A DNA stretch of 64,000 bases from Marinibium conchae (GTDB lineage: Bacteria; Pseudomonadota; Gammaproteobacteria; Enterobacterales; Alteromonadaceae): the NCBI RefSeq assembly GCF_015595035.1, contig NZ_JADNRN010000001.1, positions 1,674,001-1,738,000 on the forward strand, given 5' to 3'. A program made the position numbers and the translations under genes. The first letter of the stretch is position 1; each line of letters starts with the position of its first letter. Below are positions 1-9,451 of the stretch, in pieces. Under the pieces are notes generated by a model. It was not told the DNA's origin and did not search any database. It saw nothing but the letters and a program-made list of their open reading frames with translations.

Positions 1-482
1 CTCCCAGTGGCAGAGCAGGTGCAAGTTTGTATCGGATGCGTTTATATGAAGTAGCGACGCGCGCAAAGGCAGATGAAAGCTTTAAAGCTGATGAAATGAT
101 CAACACTGCCGAATTTTCAAAAAGAAAAGTGACCTTTTCTTATGCCGACGGCACCGAATATGTGTTCATGGATAACGAAGACTACACCCCCTACTCGCTT
201 GATAAAGATACTATTGAGGAAGAATTGTTGTTCATTGATGAAGCAACTGAAGGCTTACAGGTGCTCATGGTTGACGGCAACCCAGTGGGGATTGAACTTC
301 CCGCTTCAGTCGATTTACTTATTACTGAAACCGACCCGTCAATAAAAGGAGCGTCGGCAAGTGCGCGCACCAAGCCTGCAACGTTAAGCACAGGTTTAGT
401 TGTACAAGTACCAGAGTATATTGCAAGCGGCGAAAAAATTAAGATAAACACCGCCGAGGTGAAATTCACCAGTCGTGCTTAA
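1..482 (+). CDS. efpL: Elongation factor P-like protein EfpL (YeiP), 5'-truncated by window edge
   Basis: EfpL is a paralogue of EF-P that binds the ribosome between the P and E sites and relieves stalling at proline-rich and related motifs. The reading frame is open from base 3, so the first residues (about 30) lie outside the window. The visible part begins with the loop PSGRAG and continues ASLYRMRL, as in the EfpL family, which carries an arginine at the loop tip in place of the modified lysine of EF-P. The central OB domain ([15 protein letters not shown]) and the C-terminal OB domain ([28 protein letters not shown]) are both present, and the length fits the family (about 190 residues when complete). 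A TTG at base 27 is internal and not the start. Confidence 0.95.
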   Translation, partial: PSGRAGASLYRMRLYEVATRAKADESFKADEMINTAEFSKRKVTFSYADGTEYVFMDNEDYTPYSLDKDTIEEELLFIDEATEGLQVLMVDGNPVGIELPASVDLLITETDPSIKGASASARTKPATLSTGLVVQVPEYIASGEKIKINTAEVKFTSRA

Positions 483-500
483 AATAGCAGATTAGCCCCT

Positions 501-1319
501 CTAAAGGGAAAAACGTTCTCGCAGGAAATGAGCGACACCGTCTTGGTGATGGTGTCCGATTACGCCGGTCGCTTTATCTTTTATTTCAGCAAGCGCGTTC
601 TCTGGTGCATAGCGCTCATCTGCAATATCAAACATGGTGAGATCGTTGTCTCCGTCGCCGAAGCAAATCACGTTGTTAGCATTCAATTGCTGCTTCAATA
701 AACTCACGGCCGACCCCTTATTTGCAAGACGGTGGTGTACATCAATCCAATTGTATTCTTCACCCTCGTGTGCCGTTCCAGAGTATGCAACAAGACTGTC
801 AACCGCATTAAGTGCCTTCCAAATACTCACTATGGGTGCTTTTAGGCCAATCATGCTTATGTTCGTAACTTCATATTGAGCATCGAAGGCTTCGATAGGT
901 AAGATACTGGCTTTGGTTTTAGCAAAGTACTTATTAACCAAGTTAGATTCAACTTCGTGAATCGTTGGCGCATGGAAAATGAAGTGCTCGTGGTTTTTAA
1001 TTGTGTTCACAAAGGGGGTGATTCGATGCTGACGTGCTACGTCAACAATAATCGCTATATCGTTAGCATCGAGAGCATTGTGAAGAATTAGCTCATTTTC
1101 GTCTGGCTGCCAAATAGTGGCTCCATTGTTATATATCTGTGGAAGTGCAAAATCATGATCACCAATAATATGATGGGCTGATACCATCGTCCTACCCGTT
1201 GCTACTGTATAAGCTATGTTTTTATCTTTGAGTAAACCGAGTGTATCTCTGGTGTAGCCGCTTAGTTCCGACTGTCCGTTTAACAAGGTACCGTCGAGAT
1301 CAAAAAAGATCAGATCCAT
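501..1319 (-). CDS. Cof-type HAD-superfamily (IIB) sugar/nucleotide phosphatase
   Basis: A 272-residue cytoplasmic HAD phosphatase of the Cof/YbiV type. The sequence shows motif I FFDLDGTLL with nucleophile Asp7 and Asp9, motif II in ATGRT, and motif IV in FGDGDNDLTMF near the C terminus, with a C2B cap of about 100 residues between them. Family members hydrolyse phosphorylated sugars, FMN or PLP; the substrate cannot be read from the sequence. Its ATG overlaps the stop codon of the elaA-like gene by one base (TAATG), so it is probably the last gene of a ybbA-ybbP-elaA-HAD transcription unit. It faces efpL convergently. Confidence 0.9.
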   Translation of the reverse strand: MDLIFFDLDGTLLNGQSELSGYTRDTLGLLKDKNIAYTVATGRTMVSAHHIIGDHDFALPQIYNNGATIWQPDENELILHNALDANDIAIIVDVARQHRITPFVNTIKNHEHFIFHAPTIHEVESNLVNKYFAKTKASILPIEAFDAQYEVTNISMIGLKAPIVSIWKALNAVDSLVAYSGTAHEGEEYNWIDVHHRLANKGSAVSLLKQQLNANNVICFGDGDNDLTMFDIADERYAPENALAEIKDKATGVIGHHHQDGVAHFLRERFSL

Positions 1320-1804
1320 TATTGCTCTGCCTTTAGCATCATGTTTATGTGCATTATGCCATCTTCATCATAGGCCTCACTGGTCGATTGAAAACCGAGT
1401 AAGCTATAAAAGCGCTGCAAGTACACTTGAGCGCCAATTTCTATATTTGCATCGGGCCAATGACGCTGGCATTCAGCGATAGCCAGCAACATAATCTCCC
1501 GTGCTAGTCCTTTACCTCTGTGATTTTTATGCACAACAACGCGGCCAATGCTGGCACCTTGAAAAGAAACACCTGGCGGCAAACAACGCGCATAAGCTAC
1601 CAGAGTGTCAGTCTCGTCAGCGTACACTGAGATATGTCGAGCTTCTTCATGAATATCTTTATCATCTAAATCAGGATAGACACAATTTTGTTCTACTACG
1701 AAAACATCGCTCCTGAGTTTCAATGCCTGATATATAGCCATCGAGTTCAACTGAGCGAAGGCTGCGCTCTCAACGCGAGCGCCCTTTCTGACTTGAATAT
1801 CCAT
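1319..1804 (-). CDS. elaA: ElaA-family GNAT N-acetyltransferase
   Basis: A 161-residue GNAT acyltransferase. The ElaA pattern is clear: LRSDVFVVEQNCVYPDLDDKD at residues 31-51, then the acetyl-CoA binding stretch IGRVVVHKNHRGKGLAREIM (RxxGxG/A type), and the C-terminal YSLLGFQ..DEDGI.H motif. The family transfers an acetyl group to an unidentified small molecule or protein. The ATG directly follows the TAA stop of the upstream permease gene with no gap, and the stop overlaps the next ATG by one base, so translation is likely coupled. Confidence 0.88.
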   Translation of the reverse strand: MDIQVRKGARVESAAFAQLNSMAIYQALKLRSDVFVVEQNCVYPDLDDKDIHEEARHISVYADETDTLVAYARCLPPGVSFQGASIGRVVVHKNHRGKGLAREIMLLAIAECQRHWPDANIEIGAQVYLQRFYSLLGFQSTSEAYDEDGIMHINMMLKAEQ

Positions 1805-4321
1805 TTACACCATTTTCCGAAGTAACTCGCCCGTATTCAAACTTAACAAACGCCAGCAACCTATGGCCCCGAGCACGCCAACTGTTAACGCACCAACGCT
1901 TGGTGCTATTAACCAGTATTCCAGATGCAGGCTTGCCTCCATCTGAAAGACTTGCGTTTGAAGCATGTACAGGCTGAACTCATTCGATATTGCAGCCATG
2001 AGGCCCGCCACTAAACCAATAATGATGAACTCATTTATTACGCTGAATCGTATCGTCCAACCTTTGGCACCGAGGGTGCGTAAAATAGCGAGTTCTTGCA
2101 AACGCTCGTCCATACTGGCCTGAACTTGGGCTATTAATACTAAGGCGCCAGCAATTAATACCAAAATCAATATGAACTCGACCGCCATTGATACCTGATC
2201 AATGATTTCGCGAAGCTGATTAATTCTGGCATCAACATCAAACAAGGTGACACTTGCAAATGGCGCCATCAAACGGGTAATTTCTGGCTTACGAGCCTCT
2301 TCCAAATGAAAACTAGTGATATAGGTTGGTGAAAAGTTTTCCATCGCTTTCGGATGCAGAACAAAGAAAAAGTTGGGCTGCATGGTCTGCCAGTTAACTT
2401 CCCGCAGGCTTGTCACCGTGGCACTGACGACTTCACTACCAATATTGAAACTGAGCTTATCACCCAATGAAATATCAAGTCGTTGTGCAATTTCAACCTC
2501 GATGGAGAGTGGCACAGGCTCGCCCTCTTCCCAAGAGTCAAGCCACTCGCCTTCAACAATCTTATTACCCATTTGAAGTTCGGTACTCCAAGTTAGGTTC
2601 GCTTCGCGACCCAAACCTCTTCGCCCTTCATCTGGTACTTCCTCGTCTTCTTTCGTGACTTCAGTACGAATGAGCTCATCATTTATTGAGACAAATCGGC
2701 CTCTTGCTACTGGATAGAATCCATCGCCTTCCACATTATTGCTGGCAAAATGTGATTCTAACGCGGCTCGCTGAGTCTCAGTTACGTTGGAAAGAAAGTA
2801 GTTAGGCGTGCCCTCGGGTAATTGGTCACGCCACTGCTTGACCATGTCATTTCGCATTACCAATACAACGAGTAGCAACATGATGGTGATGGCAAAGCTG
2901 ATAAGCTGAACGCTGTTGCCCATGGCTCGGCGGCGAATTCGCGCCCATGCCAGCGTCCAAGCGCCCATGCTACCACTGCCAAGCTTTCTACCCACCACAA
3001 TAAGTAGGTTAGTAACCGCAAGCAATAGCGACACTAATATGATTCCCGACACAAACAAAATAGCGGATATTTTCAAATTTTGGCTGTAAATCCACATCAG
3101 CATGAACACTGCAATTCCAGAAGTAGCAAATTGCAACGCCTTTGAAGATAACGTGGTATTAATGTCTCGACGCAATACTCGTAATGGCGGCACGGAAAAA
3201 AGCTGCATCAAAGGATACAAGGAGAATAAAACAGCACAGATAACACCGGTAAATACCGCAATAGCTAAAGGTCGCCAATGCCATACGTTTAATGACACCT
3301 CAACCGTACCCGACAGTAATTGTACAACGCCTTGTTGTAACAAGAAGCCGGTAATCACCCCTAGCACAATACCCAAGACGGTAATAAAGCATATTTGCAG
3401 CAGATATATACGCTGCACCATCTTCTTACCTGCGCCTAGGGTCTTCATTATCGCAACAGGATCGAAATGACGTTGGCTGTAACGTTGTGCTGCAACTGCA
3501 ATCGACACTGCAGCCAGCACAATCGCTAACAAACTCGCTAACAGAAAATACTGTTCTGCGCGCGCGATTGAGCGACCAATAGCAGATTCGTCGTCTTCTA
3601 TTGATGTCCATCGATGGATTTCGCGGTCAAGTTGAGGACGTAACCAGTCGTAGTAATCGTCCAAATCACTCGATTCACCTGTAAAATAATATTTATAACT
3701 GACCCTTGAACCAGGACCTGTAATATTCGTTTTTGCCAAGTCTTGAGCCGACATAAAAACGATAGGGTCGGTATTAAACACGGAGAAGCCTGCATCTGGA
3801 ATTTCGCTGAGCACTCTGGTTACTTTAAATGAAGCATCACCCACATCGACTGAGTCACCTAGCTTGATACTGAGCAACTGAAACATGCGAGAATCGACCC
3901 ATACCTCTCCTGGTTGTACTTTGTCATCGGTTGGCTGGGGATTACCAAATACTTGCTCGCTGATTTTGACACTTCCCTTCAGAGGGTAGCTACTGTCAAC
4001 CGCTCGAAGATCGGACAACGCGAGTTCATCCTTACCGAAAACCATTGAGCGAGTGCTGAGTTGAAATGCGGTTTCAAGCTCATATTCGCTTGCCTTTGTA
4101 ATCCACGCTTCATCGACAGGGGTTCTGGAACGAAGTTGGCGATCTGCAGCGATAAACTCAGCTGAACGGTCGGTTAATGCCCCTTGCAGACGCTCACTAA
4201 AAAGCGATAAGGAAAGCACTGATGCAACTGAAAGCACAATGGCAAGCAGTATGATAGTAAGCTCACCACGTTTCGCTTCATGCTTGAATAAACGCCAAGC
4301 AAGCTGAAAGACTGTTGGCAT
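1805..4321 (-). CDS. ybbP: ABC transporter permease, YbbP/FtsX family
   Basis: An 838-residue inner-membrane permease, the partner of the adjacent ATPase. It has the YbbP layout: an N-terminal membrane segment (about residues 15-42), a large periplasmic domain, a first FtsX-type membrane block (about 255-370), a central pair of helices, a second periplasmic domain (about 500-690) and a C-terminal FtsX block with the conserved LQELAILRTLGAK cytoplasmic loop. In E. coli tesA-ybbA-ybbP are neighbours as here. These exporters are thought to move or extract lipophilic compounds, and linkage with the TesA esterase supports a lipid-related role. Three bases separate it from ybbA. Confidence 0.9.
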   Translation of the reverse strand: MPTVFQLAWRLFKHEAKRGELTIILLAIVLSVASVLSLSLFSERLQGALTDRSAEFIAADRQLRSRTPVDEAWITKASEYELETAFQLSTRSMVFGKDELALSDLRAVDSSYPLKGSVKISEQVFGNPQPTDDKVQPGEVWVDSRMFQLLSIKLGDSVDVGDASFKVTRVLSEIPDAGFSVFNTDPIVFMSAQDLAKTNITGPGSRVSYKYYFTGESSDLDDYYDWLRPQLDREIHRWTSIEDDESAIGRSIARAEQYFLLASLLAIVLAAVSIAVAAQRYSQRHFDPVAIMKTLGAGKKMVQRIYLLQICFITVLGIVLGVITGFLLQQGVVQLLSGTVEVSLNVWHWRPLAIAVFTGVICAVLFSLYPLMQLFSVPPLRVLRRDINTTLSSKALQFATSGIAVFMLMWIYSQNLKISAILFVSGIILVSLLLAVTNLLIVVGRKLGSGSMGAWTLAWARIRRRAMGNSVQLISFAITIMLLLVVLVMRNDMVKQWRDQLPEGTPNYFLSNVTETQRAALESHFASNNVEGDGFYPVARGRFVSINDELIRTEVTKEDEEVPDEGRRGLGREANLTWSTELQMGNKIVEGEWLDSWEEGEPVPLSIEVEIAQRLDISLGDKLSFNIGSEVVSATVTSLREVNWQTMQPNFFFVLHPKAMENFSPTYITSFHLEEARKPEITRLMAPFASVTLFDVDARINQLREIIDQVSMAVEFILILVLIAGALVLIAQVQASMDERLQELAILRTLGAKGWTIRFSVINEFIIIGLVAGLMAAISNEFSLYMLQTQVFQMEASLHLEYWLIAPSVGALTVGVLGAIGCWRLLSLNTGELLRKMV

Positions 4322-4323
4322 GG

Positions 4324-5034
4324 CTATTCCCCTGAAACGATTTTAAGTGTTGGCGTTTCTTCAGTTAACTGCCCCGCATTCATGCGTAGTTGGCGACTGC
4401 ACCTCTTGGCTAATTCATCATCGTGAGTTACCAGAACTAAGGTAGTATTGCTCTCACGGTTCAAATCGAAAAGTAAGTCTTCAACTTTTGTTGAGTTCTT
4501 TGAATCAAGATTTCCTGTTGGCTCATCCGCAAATAGAATTTTGGGGTTTGTTATAAAAGCCCGAGCAATCGCAACGCGCTGTTGCTCACCGCCTGAGAGT
4601 TGATTTGGGAAATGATTCGCCCTGTGCTCAAGGCCTACTTGTTCAAGAATTTTTTGTGCAAGCTTCTTCGGCTCAGCTAGACCTGCTATTTCAGCAGGTA
4701 ACATAATGTTTTCAATCGCGGTTAAGCTTTGTACAAGCATAAAACTTTGAAAAATAAACCCGACTTTCTCCCCTCGCAATCTGGCCCTCTGCTCTTCGTC
4801 CATGGAATGAAGTGACTCACCATCGAGAACGATATGTCCTCCTGATACTTCGTCTAAACCAGCCAGCAAACCTAAAAGCGTTGACTTACCTGAGCCCGAT
4901 GCGCCTATAATGGCAACTGACTCACCAGGTTTAACACTAAAGCTGATGGGTTGAAGGATCTGTAACTCACCTTCGCTCGTAGTTACCTTTTTTATTACGC
5001 TTTTCGTTTCAATCATTAATGGAGCTGTTGTCAT
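4324..5034 (-). CDS. ybbA: ABC transporter ATP-binding protein YbbA
   Basis: The ATPase of the YbbAP exporter, of the LolD/MacB class. Walker A GASGSGKST, Q-loop FIFQSF, signature LSGGEQQRVAIARA, Walker B ILFADEPTGNLDS and the switch histidine in LVTHD are all visible. I place the start at the ATG at 5034 (MTTAPLMIE), which has an AG-rich stretch just upstream. The frame stays open to 5100, but that extension (starting MLDTQF) overlaps the divergent tesA leader and adds nothing like the family. With this start the ybbA and tesA initiation codons are only one base apart. Confidence 0.93.
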   Translation of the reverse strand: MTTAPLMIETKSVIKKVTTSEGELQILQPISFSVKPGESVAIIGASGSGKSTLLGLLAGLDEVSGGHIVLDGESLHSMDEEQRARLRGEKVGFIFQSFMLVQSLTAIENIMLPAEIAGLAEPKKLAQKILEQVGLEHRANHFPNQLSGGEQQRVAIARAFITNPKILFADEPTGNLDSKNSTKVEDLLFDLNRESNTTLVLVTHDDELAKRCSRQLRMNAGQLTEETPTLKIVSGE

Positions 5035-5035
5035 A

Positions 5036-5734
5036 GTGTTTTCTTTTTCTAAGTCTGAAAATTTTGGCCAAGTATATTTGGCAAATTGTGTATCTAGCAT
5101 TGTACTAGTAATAGTTCTTTTATTCCCTTTTGCAAGCTATTCAGATCAGCTTGAAACATCAGAAAATACTAAGCAATACAAGTTATTGGTGCTAGGTGAC
5201 AGCTTAAGCGCAGCCTATGGCCTGACACAAGAAGAAGGTTGGGTGCATTTGTTACAAAATGCATGGACCAACGCTAACACACCAATAGACGTAGTAAATG
5301 GTGCTATTAGTGGCGATACGACCGATGGCGGGCTTGCTCGCTTACCACGTTTGTTAGACCTACATAAACCTACCCACCTGCTAATAGAACTCGGTGGCAA
5401 CGATGCATTGCAAGGGCATAATCCAAAGAAAATAAGAAGTAATATAGTAGACATGGTGAATATTGCAAAAGAGTCGAATGTGGCGGTTATGATCCAAGAG
5501 ATGCAAATCCCGACCAATTACGGGAGGCGTTACACGACAATGTTCACCGACGTATTTAGAAGCGTCGCAGAAGACCAAGAAGTACCTTTAATTCCGTTTT
5601 TCCTAGAGGAAATCGCTCTTGACAAGAACTTGATGCAAAACGACGGTATCCATCCTACCGCCGAAGCGCAACCAATGATAGTTGAGTTTATGATGCCGCG
5701 ATTGCAAGCACTTATTATAGACACCCATTTATAA
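5036..5734 (+). CDS. tesA: Multifunctional acyl-CoA thioesterase I / lysophospholipase L1 (TesA)
   Basis: A periplasmic SGNH-fold esterase that cleaves acyl-thioesters and lysophospholipids. Block I GDSLS carries the nucleophile (Ser56 from the GTG start), GGND is block III and DGIHP carries the catalytic Asp and His. A hydrophobic stretch at about residues 19-35 is a signal peptide. The GTG at 5036 has GGAG at 5021-5024, eleven bases upstream; a TTG at 5078 would give a shorter, more typical signal peptide but has no clear ribosome-binding site. It is divergent from ybbA-ybbP, the same neighbourhood as in E. coli. Confidence 0.93.
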   Translation: MFSFSKSENFGQVYLANCVSSIVLVIVLLFPFASYSDQLETSENTKQYKLLVLGDSLSAAYGLTQEEGWVHLLQNAWTNANTPIDVVNGAISGDTTDGGLARLPRLLDLHKPTHLLIELGGNDALQGHNPKKIRSNIVDMVNIAKESNVAVMIQEMQIPTNYGRRYTTMFTDVFRSVAEDQEVPLIPFFLEEIALDKNLMQNDGIHPTAEAQPMIVEFMMPRLQALIIDTHL

Positions 5735-5751
5735 CTAGCGCATCAAGGCGC

Positions 5752-5961
5752 CTAATCACTATCCTGATACGAGAACACCTCTTGAATGGGTTTACCAAAA
5801 TACAGTGCTATTTTGAATGCCACCTCAAGAGAAGGGCTGTATTTTCCCTTCTCTATCGCCATGATAGTCTGACGAGTAACACCTACAGCGGTCGCCAATT
5901 CCTGTTGAGTCATTTCATCGGCAAAAAACCGGCACTCGCGTACCCTATTAACAATATGCAC
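5752..5961 (-). CDS. Small XRE-family (YozG-like) transcriptional regulator
   Basis: A 69-residue protein that is almost entirely a Cro/C1-type helix-turn-helix: TQQELATAVGVTRQTIMAIE followed by KGKYSPSLEVAFKIALYFG. Single-domain regulators of this type are commonly encoded beside a small membrane protein and control that pair. It starts with GTG at 5961, preceded by AGGGGGA four bases upstream. Nine bases separate it from the upstream membrane-protein gene, so the two form one operon. Confidence 0.85.
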   Translation of the reverse strand: MHIVNRVRECRFFADEMTQQELATAVGVTRQTIMAIEKGKYSPSLEVAFKIALYFGKPIQEVFSYQDSD

Positions 5962-5970
5962 AAGTCCCCC

Positions 5971-6450
5971 TTACACCGCATCTTTTCTGTAAAGTACAAC
6001 TTGATGAGCAAATCGAACCACCTCAGAAAGTATAAATGCAAACAGCAGAATGTGAAGTTCAAATAGAGGTAGCGGATAATATGACTTCAACGAAGACTCC
6101 ATACCGATTGCATGGGGCAAAAGTAGTTGTCCTAAGGTTAAAAAGGCACCAACAGACAACACCCAATAGCCCGAATTATTTGCTTTGAGGGAAATGAGTT
6201 TATCGCGCTCGTCGCCCTCTACTTCATTCTTACTAGCAGCCATCGCAATAATGCTCTGAAAAATGATTTCGACGATGATTATCAACAACACCGCTGAGCT
6301 CAAATTTCCCATTACAATATCTATCGCCTCCAGCTCACTCACGGCAGCTAAGTCAATAGCAAAAACCTCAAAGGTATAGCGACCAAATATGTAGAGCGTT
6401 GCAAGTAAGGAAAGCCAAGTGCTCTTTTCTTTAATAGTCATGTTAAGCAT
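5971..6450 (-). CDS. Four-helix membrane protein cotranscribed with XRE regulator
   Basis: A 159-residue protein with four hydrophobic segments at about 12-32, 50-72, 95-113 and 127-150. Between the second and third lies the charged cytoplasmic stretch NEVEGDERDKLISLKA, which resembles the E-x-D-E-R-D loop of DUF2178-like proteins found next to YozG-type regulators. The function is unknown. An alternative ATG lies three codons in. It is the first gene of the operon with the regulator, downstream of a terminator at 6555-6588. Confidence 0.75.
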   Translation of the reverse strand: MLNMTIKEKSTWLSLLATLYIFGRYTFEVFAIDLAAVSELEAIDIVMGNLSSAVLLIIIVEIIFQSIIAMAASKNEVEGDERDKLISLKANNSGYWVLSVGAFLTLGQLLLPHAIGMESSLKSYYPLPLFELHILLFAFILSEVVRFAHQVVLYRKDAV

Positions 6451-6554
6451 AAAATTCTTATCTCTATGTTTTATTCAATCAACATAAAGTACACCAAAAC
6501 AAACTATATGTATAATATTTTTTACCTTAAGTGTATTTTTTAAAACATCATCCA

Positions 6555-6588
6555 ATAAAAAACCGCATTAACATCAGCTAATGCGGTT
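6555..6588 (-). terminator. Rho-independent terminator after amidohydrolase operon
   Basis: Read on the minus strand, arms of ten bases (AACCGCATTA and TAATGCGGTT, perfect complement) enclose an eight-base loop and are followed by a run of T. It lies 37 bases after the stop of the 6626-7918 gene and insulates the XRE/membrane-protein operon from it. Confidence 0.9.
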
Positions 6589-6625
6589 CGTACTATCGCC
6601 TAATAAAAACTGGCCTAATCAGCAC

Positions 6626-7918
6626 CTAAGGGCGTGTGTATCCTACTGGTAAAGCTTTATTTCTCTTCAAGTACCTATCACGTAACTTAGTCTGACGTGA
6701 ACTCATATCGATTTCTTTACCTTGAATGAATACCTGCTCTGCGGTCTGCGCCACTTCCAGAGGATCACCTGACCAAATCACTACATCAGCGTCTTTACCG
6801 GGCTCCAAACTACCTATCTGCTCCTCTAAGCCAAATATTTCTGCAGCATTAATGGTAAGAGAAGCAATGCCGGCTGAATGTGGTAAACCGTTCGCAACAG
6901 CATTACCAGCATGCTGAGTGGCCAATCGAATATTGTGAGTATCCATACCCACTACAACTTTTACACCCGCTTTATGCAAGCGTGCTGCGTTTTCAAGCGT
7001 TGCGCCAAGCTGGTCAAAACTACCGGGTAAATTGTATTCTGGATTCAGGATCACTGGCACATTTGCAGCAGCAAGTTCTGATGCCATTCGCCAAGCTTCA
7101 ACGCCATGCACAAGAACAAGGCGAAGATCGGCAAAACGTAGTTTAAGTTTCAGCATCTGAGAGATGTCAGCTGCACGATCCGCTTTAACAAATAAAGGGA
7201 CTTGCCCGTTTAATACCGGAATTAGTGCTTTTGCATCTGCCATCGTTGTTAGACCATGCCAATCGGCACTGGGGTTCATGGTGTAGGATTGGGCAAATTT
7301 GGCTTCTTCAAAAGCAGTATGAATTGCCACCCACATTGCGGCTCTGCTTCCGCCATTGTCGTCAGCTCCGCCATTGCTTACATCAAGTTGCATGTAAGCC
7401 TTAGCTTTTAATATCGAGTCAAACTTGCCTGCGAGGGAAATGACCGCACCTTGCCCCTGAAACAACTGCCCTGTGGAACTTAAAGCCGTTCCTGCGGAGG
7501 TAAAACCTTCAATGCGAGTGATAGGGATTAAGCTTGAATCATTGTTTATCGCAAACTGAACATCAAATGCTGCGCCAAGGGTTGATATAGGATGCTCCTC
7601 TGTTCTCGCATCTACTGTACCAGCAGAACCAGAAACCTCTTCAAGCCCGAGCGAGGTATAAGCACCAATAAAGCCTGGCGTGACTACTTTTCCTCTAGCA
7701 TCAATCTCACGGTAACCGCTTGGCACGCTGTCACCTTCAACGACTTGTTGAATACGACCATTGTTAATTAAAACGGTAGCCTCTTCCAACACACCGGCGG
7801 AAGAAACTGTGTGCACTTGACCACCAACAATAGCAATTTTCTCAGCATATGCTGCTGCACTCAAACCAAGGCTTAGTGCAATGGAAGCAGCAAGACTCAT
7901 TTTTTTCAATAAACTCAT
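6626..7918 (-). CDS. Secreted amidohydrolase (imidazolonepropionase-like)
   Basis: A 430-residue amidohydrolase-superfamily protein with a Sec signal peptide (hydrophobic core about residues 7-24, AYA/E cleavage). The N- and C-terminal composite beta domain typical of the family is seen in KVVTPGFIGAYTS and in LEPGKDADVVIWSGDPLE. The usual HxH after TPG(F/L)ID is replaced by GAYTS, so the first metal-binding pair is missing; the MDTH near residue 325 is present. This suggests a changed metal site or a non-catalytic partner of the neighbouring paralogue. It overlaps the upstream lipoprotein gene by four bases (ATGA), so the two are translationally coupled and probably work as a pair in the periplasm. 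Confidence 0.85.
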   Translation of the reverse strand: MSLLKKMSLAASIALSLGLSAAAYAEKIAIVGGQVHTVSSAGVLEEATVLINNGRIQQVVEGDSVPSGYREIDARGKVVTPGFIGAYTSLGLEEVSGSAGTVDARTEEHPISTLGAAFDVQFAINNDSSLIPITRIEGFTSAGTALSSTGQLFQGQGAVISLAGKFDSILKAKAYMQLDVSNGGADDNGGSRAAMWVAIHTAFEEAKFAQSYTMNPSADWHGLTTMADAKALIPVLNGQVPLFVKADRAADISQMLKLKLRFADLRLVLVHGVEAWRMASELAAANVPVILNPEYNLPGSFDQLGATLENAARLHKAGVKVVVGMDTHNIRLATQHAGNAVANGLPHSAGIASLTINAAEIFGLEEQIGSLEPGKDADVVIWSGDPLEVAQTAEQVFIQGKEIDMSSRQTKLRDRYLKRNKALPVGYTRP

Positions 7919-9327
7919 TTGGCGTCTCCTTCTGCAACTTGGCCTAATTCAAAATCACTCACTGACCATGTGTTTGGTTGAGTTCTATCGTAAACAATTG
8001 CGCCGTCGATGAAGACCTTTTCAGCTTGCGCATAAGTCGAAAAGGGATCAGTACTCCAAAGCACAACATCAGCATTCTTACCTTCCTCTATCGAGCCAGT
8101 TTTATCGAAAATACCGAGGGATTTTGCTGGATTTGCCGACAACCATTGCCAAGCTTCAGCTTGTGAAATGTCGATACCTGCGCGCTTACCGTCAGCCCAC
8201 GCTTTGGCTGCTTCTTGATTTAAACGCTGAATACCTAAGTCACTATCAGAGTGAACAATAGCGCACGCTTTCGCCTGATGCACCATCGCTACGTTTTCTT
8301 TGATGCCATCGTAAGCTTCCATTTTAAAGCCCCACCAATCAGCCCACATTGCCGAACAAACATTGTTTTCAGCAAGTTTATCGCCAATTTTATATGCTTC
8401 AACGGCATGGTGAAAAGTGCCAATTTGATAGTTAAATTCTTTCATGACGTCCATCATTACGGCCATTTCATCAGCGCGATAACAATGCATATGTACGTTA
8501 ATGTCGCCACTTAATACACCAGCAAGCGTTTCAAGGTTGAGATCTCGGCTCGGTTGATCAGGAGAGCCACCTGCTTCCAAATCGGCTGCGTACTTGTCCC
8601 ATTTCTCTTTATAGTCTTGAGCTTCTATCCATGCAGCGCGGTAGCCGGCGACATTGGCCATACGTGTCATTGGCCCGCCACGTTGTCCATAAACACGCTT
8701 AGGGTTTTCACCACATGCCATTTTGATACCGTAAGGAGCGCCAGGAAACTTCATATCTTGAATAGTTCGGTTTGGCATATTCTTCACTACTACACTTCTA
8801 CCACCGAATAAATTGGCTGAACCAGGAAGAATTTGCATTGACGTCACGCCACCGGCTAGGGCACGCTGAAAGCCTGGATCCTGGGGCCAAATCGAGTGTT
8901 CCGCCCATACTTCAGCAGTAACCGGCCCAGTCATTTCATTTCCATCTGAATGTGAGCGTGTGGAAGGCGACGGATAAACGCCTAAATGACTATGATTATC
9001 GATAATACCCGGCGTTAGCCACTTTCCCTGGCCATCTATTTCTATGGCGCCAGAGGGAGAACTTACGCTGCTCCCGAAGTCTGCAATTTTGCCGTCTTCA
9101 AGTAAAATTTCGCCATCTTCTATTTTGCCACCGATACCATCAAGTATGGTTACATTGGTGATAACGACAGGTTTACTCTCAATTGCTTGATAAGTACTCG
9201 GAAATGGGTTTGTATCAATGCCCGCAACAATGGAACTTTTCGCTTCTTCCTTACTGTCGCTGCAGCCTGATAAAAGAGCAACTGACACGGCGAGTGCCAC
9301 GCTAATTTTCATGGTAGGTTTAAACAT
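7915..9327 (-). CDS. Amidohydrolase-family lipoprotein
   Basis: A 470-residue amidohydrolase with a lipoprotein signal (MKISVALAVSVALLSGC, lipobox LLSGC, Cys22). The metal-binding motif of the family is visible as TPGIIDNHSHLG (HxH), with further histidines in INVHMHCY, IGTFHHAVEA and AIVHSDSD, and the C-terminal GSIEEGKNADVVLWSTDP. It is therefore the catalytically complete member of the pair. Homologues are annotated as imidazolonepropionase-like or dipeptide-cleaving hydrolases; the substrate is not evident. AAGGA sits five bases upstream of the ATG at 9327. Confidence 0.88.
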   Translation of the reverse strand: MFKPTMKISVALAVSVALLSGCSDSKEEAKSSIVAGIDTNPFPSTYQAIESKPVVITNVTILDGIGGKIEDGEILLEDGKIADFGSSVSSPSGAIEIDGQGKWLTPGIIDNHSHLGVYPSPSTRSHSDGNEMTGPVTAEVWAEHSIWPQDPGFQRALAGGVTSMQILPGSANLFGGRSVVVKNMPNRTIQDMKFPGAPYGIKMACGENPKRVYGQRGGPMTRMANVAGYRAAWIEAQDYKEKWDKYAADLEAGGSPDQPSRDLNLETLAGVLSGDINVHMHCYRADEMAVMMDVMKEFNYQIGTFHHAVEAYKIGDKLAENNVCSAMWADWWGFKMEAYDGIKENVAMVHQAKACAIVHSDSDLGIQRLNQEAAKAWADGKRAGIDISQAEAWQWLSANPAKSLGIFDKTGSIEEGKNADVVLWSTDPFSTYAQAEKVFIDGAIVYDRTQPNTWSVSDFELGQVAEGDAK

Positions 9328-9451
9328 ATCTTTCCTTGTGTTCGAGAAAAGTGAATTATTATTATGTAAGCCAACGCAATACTGGGCTGGCTCGGCTTTC
9401 TTCGTTTTTAACGCTAATAAATTACGCTATAAAGTGCAATTGAGATTCCCT

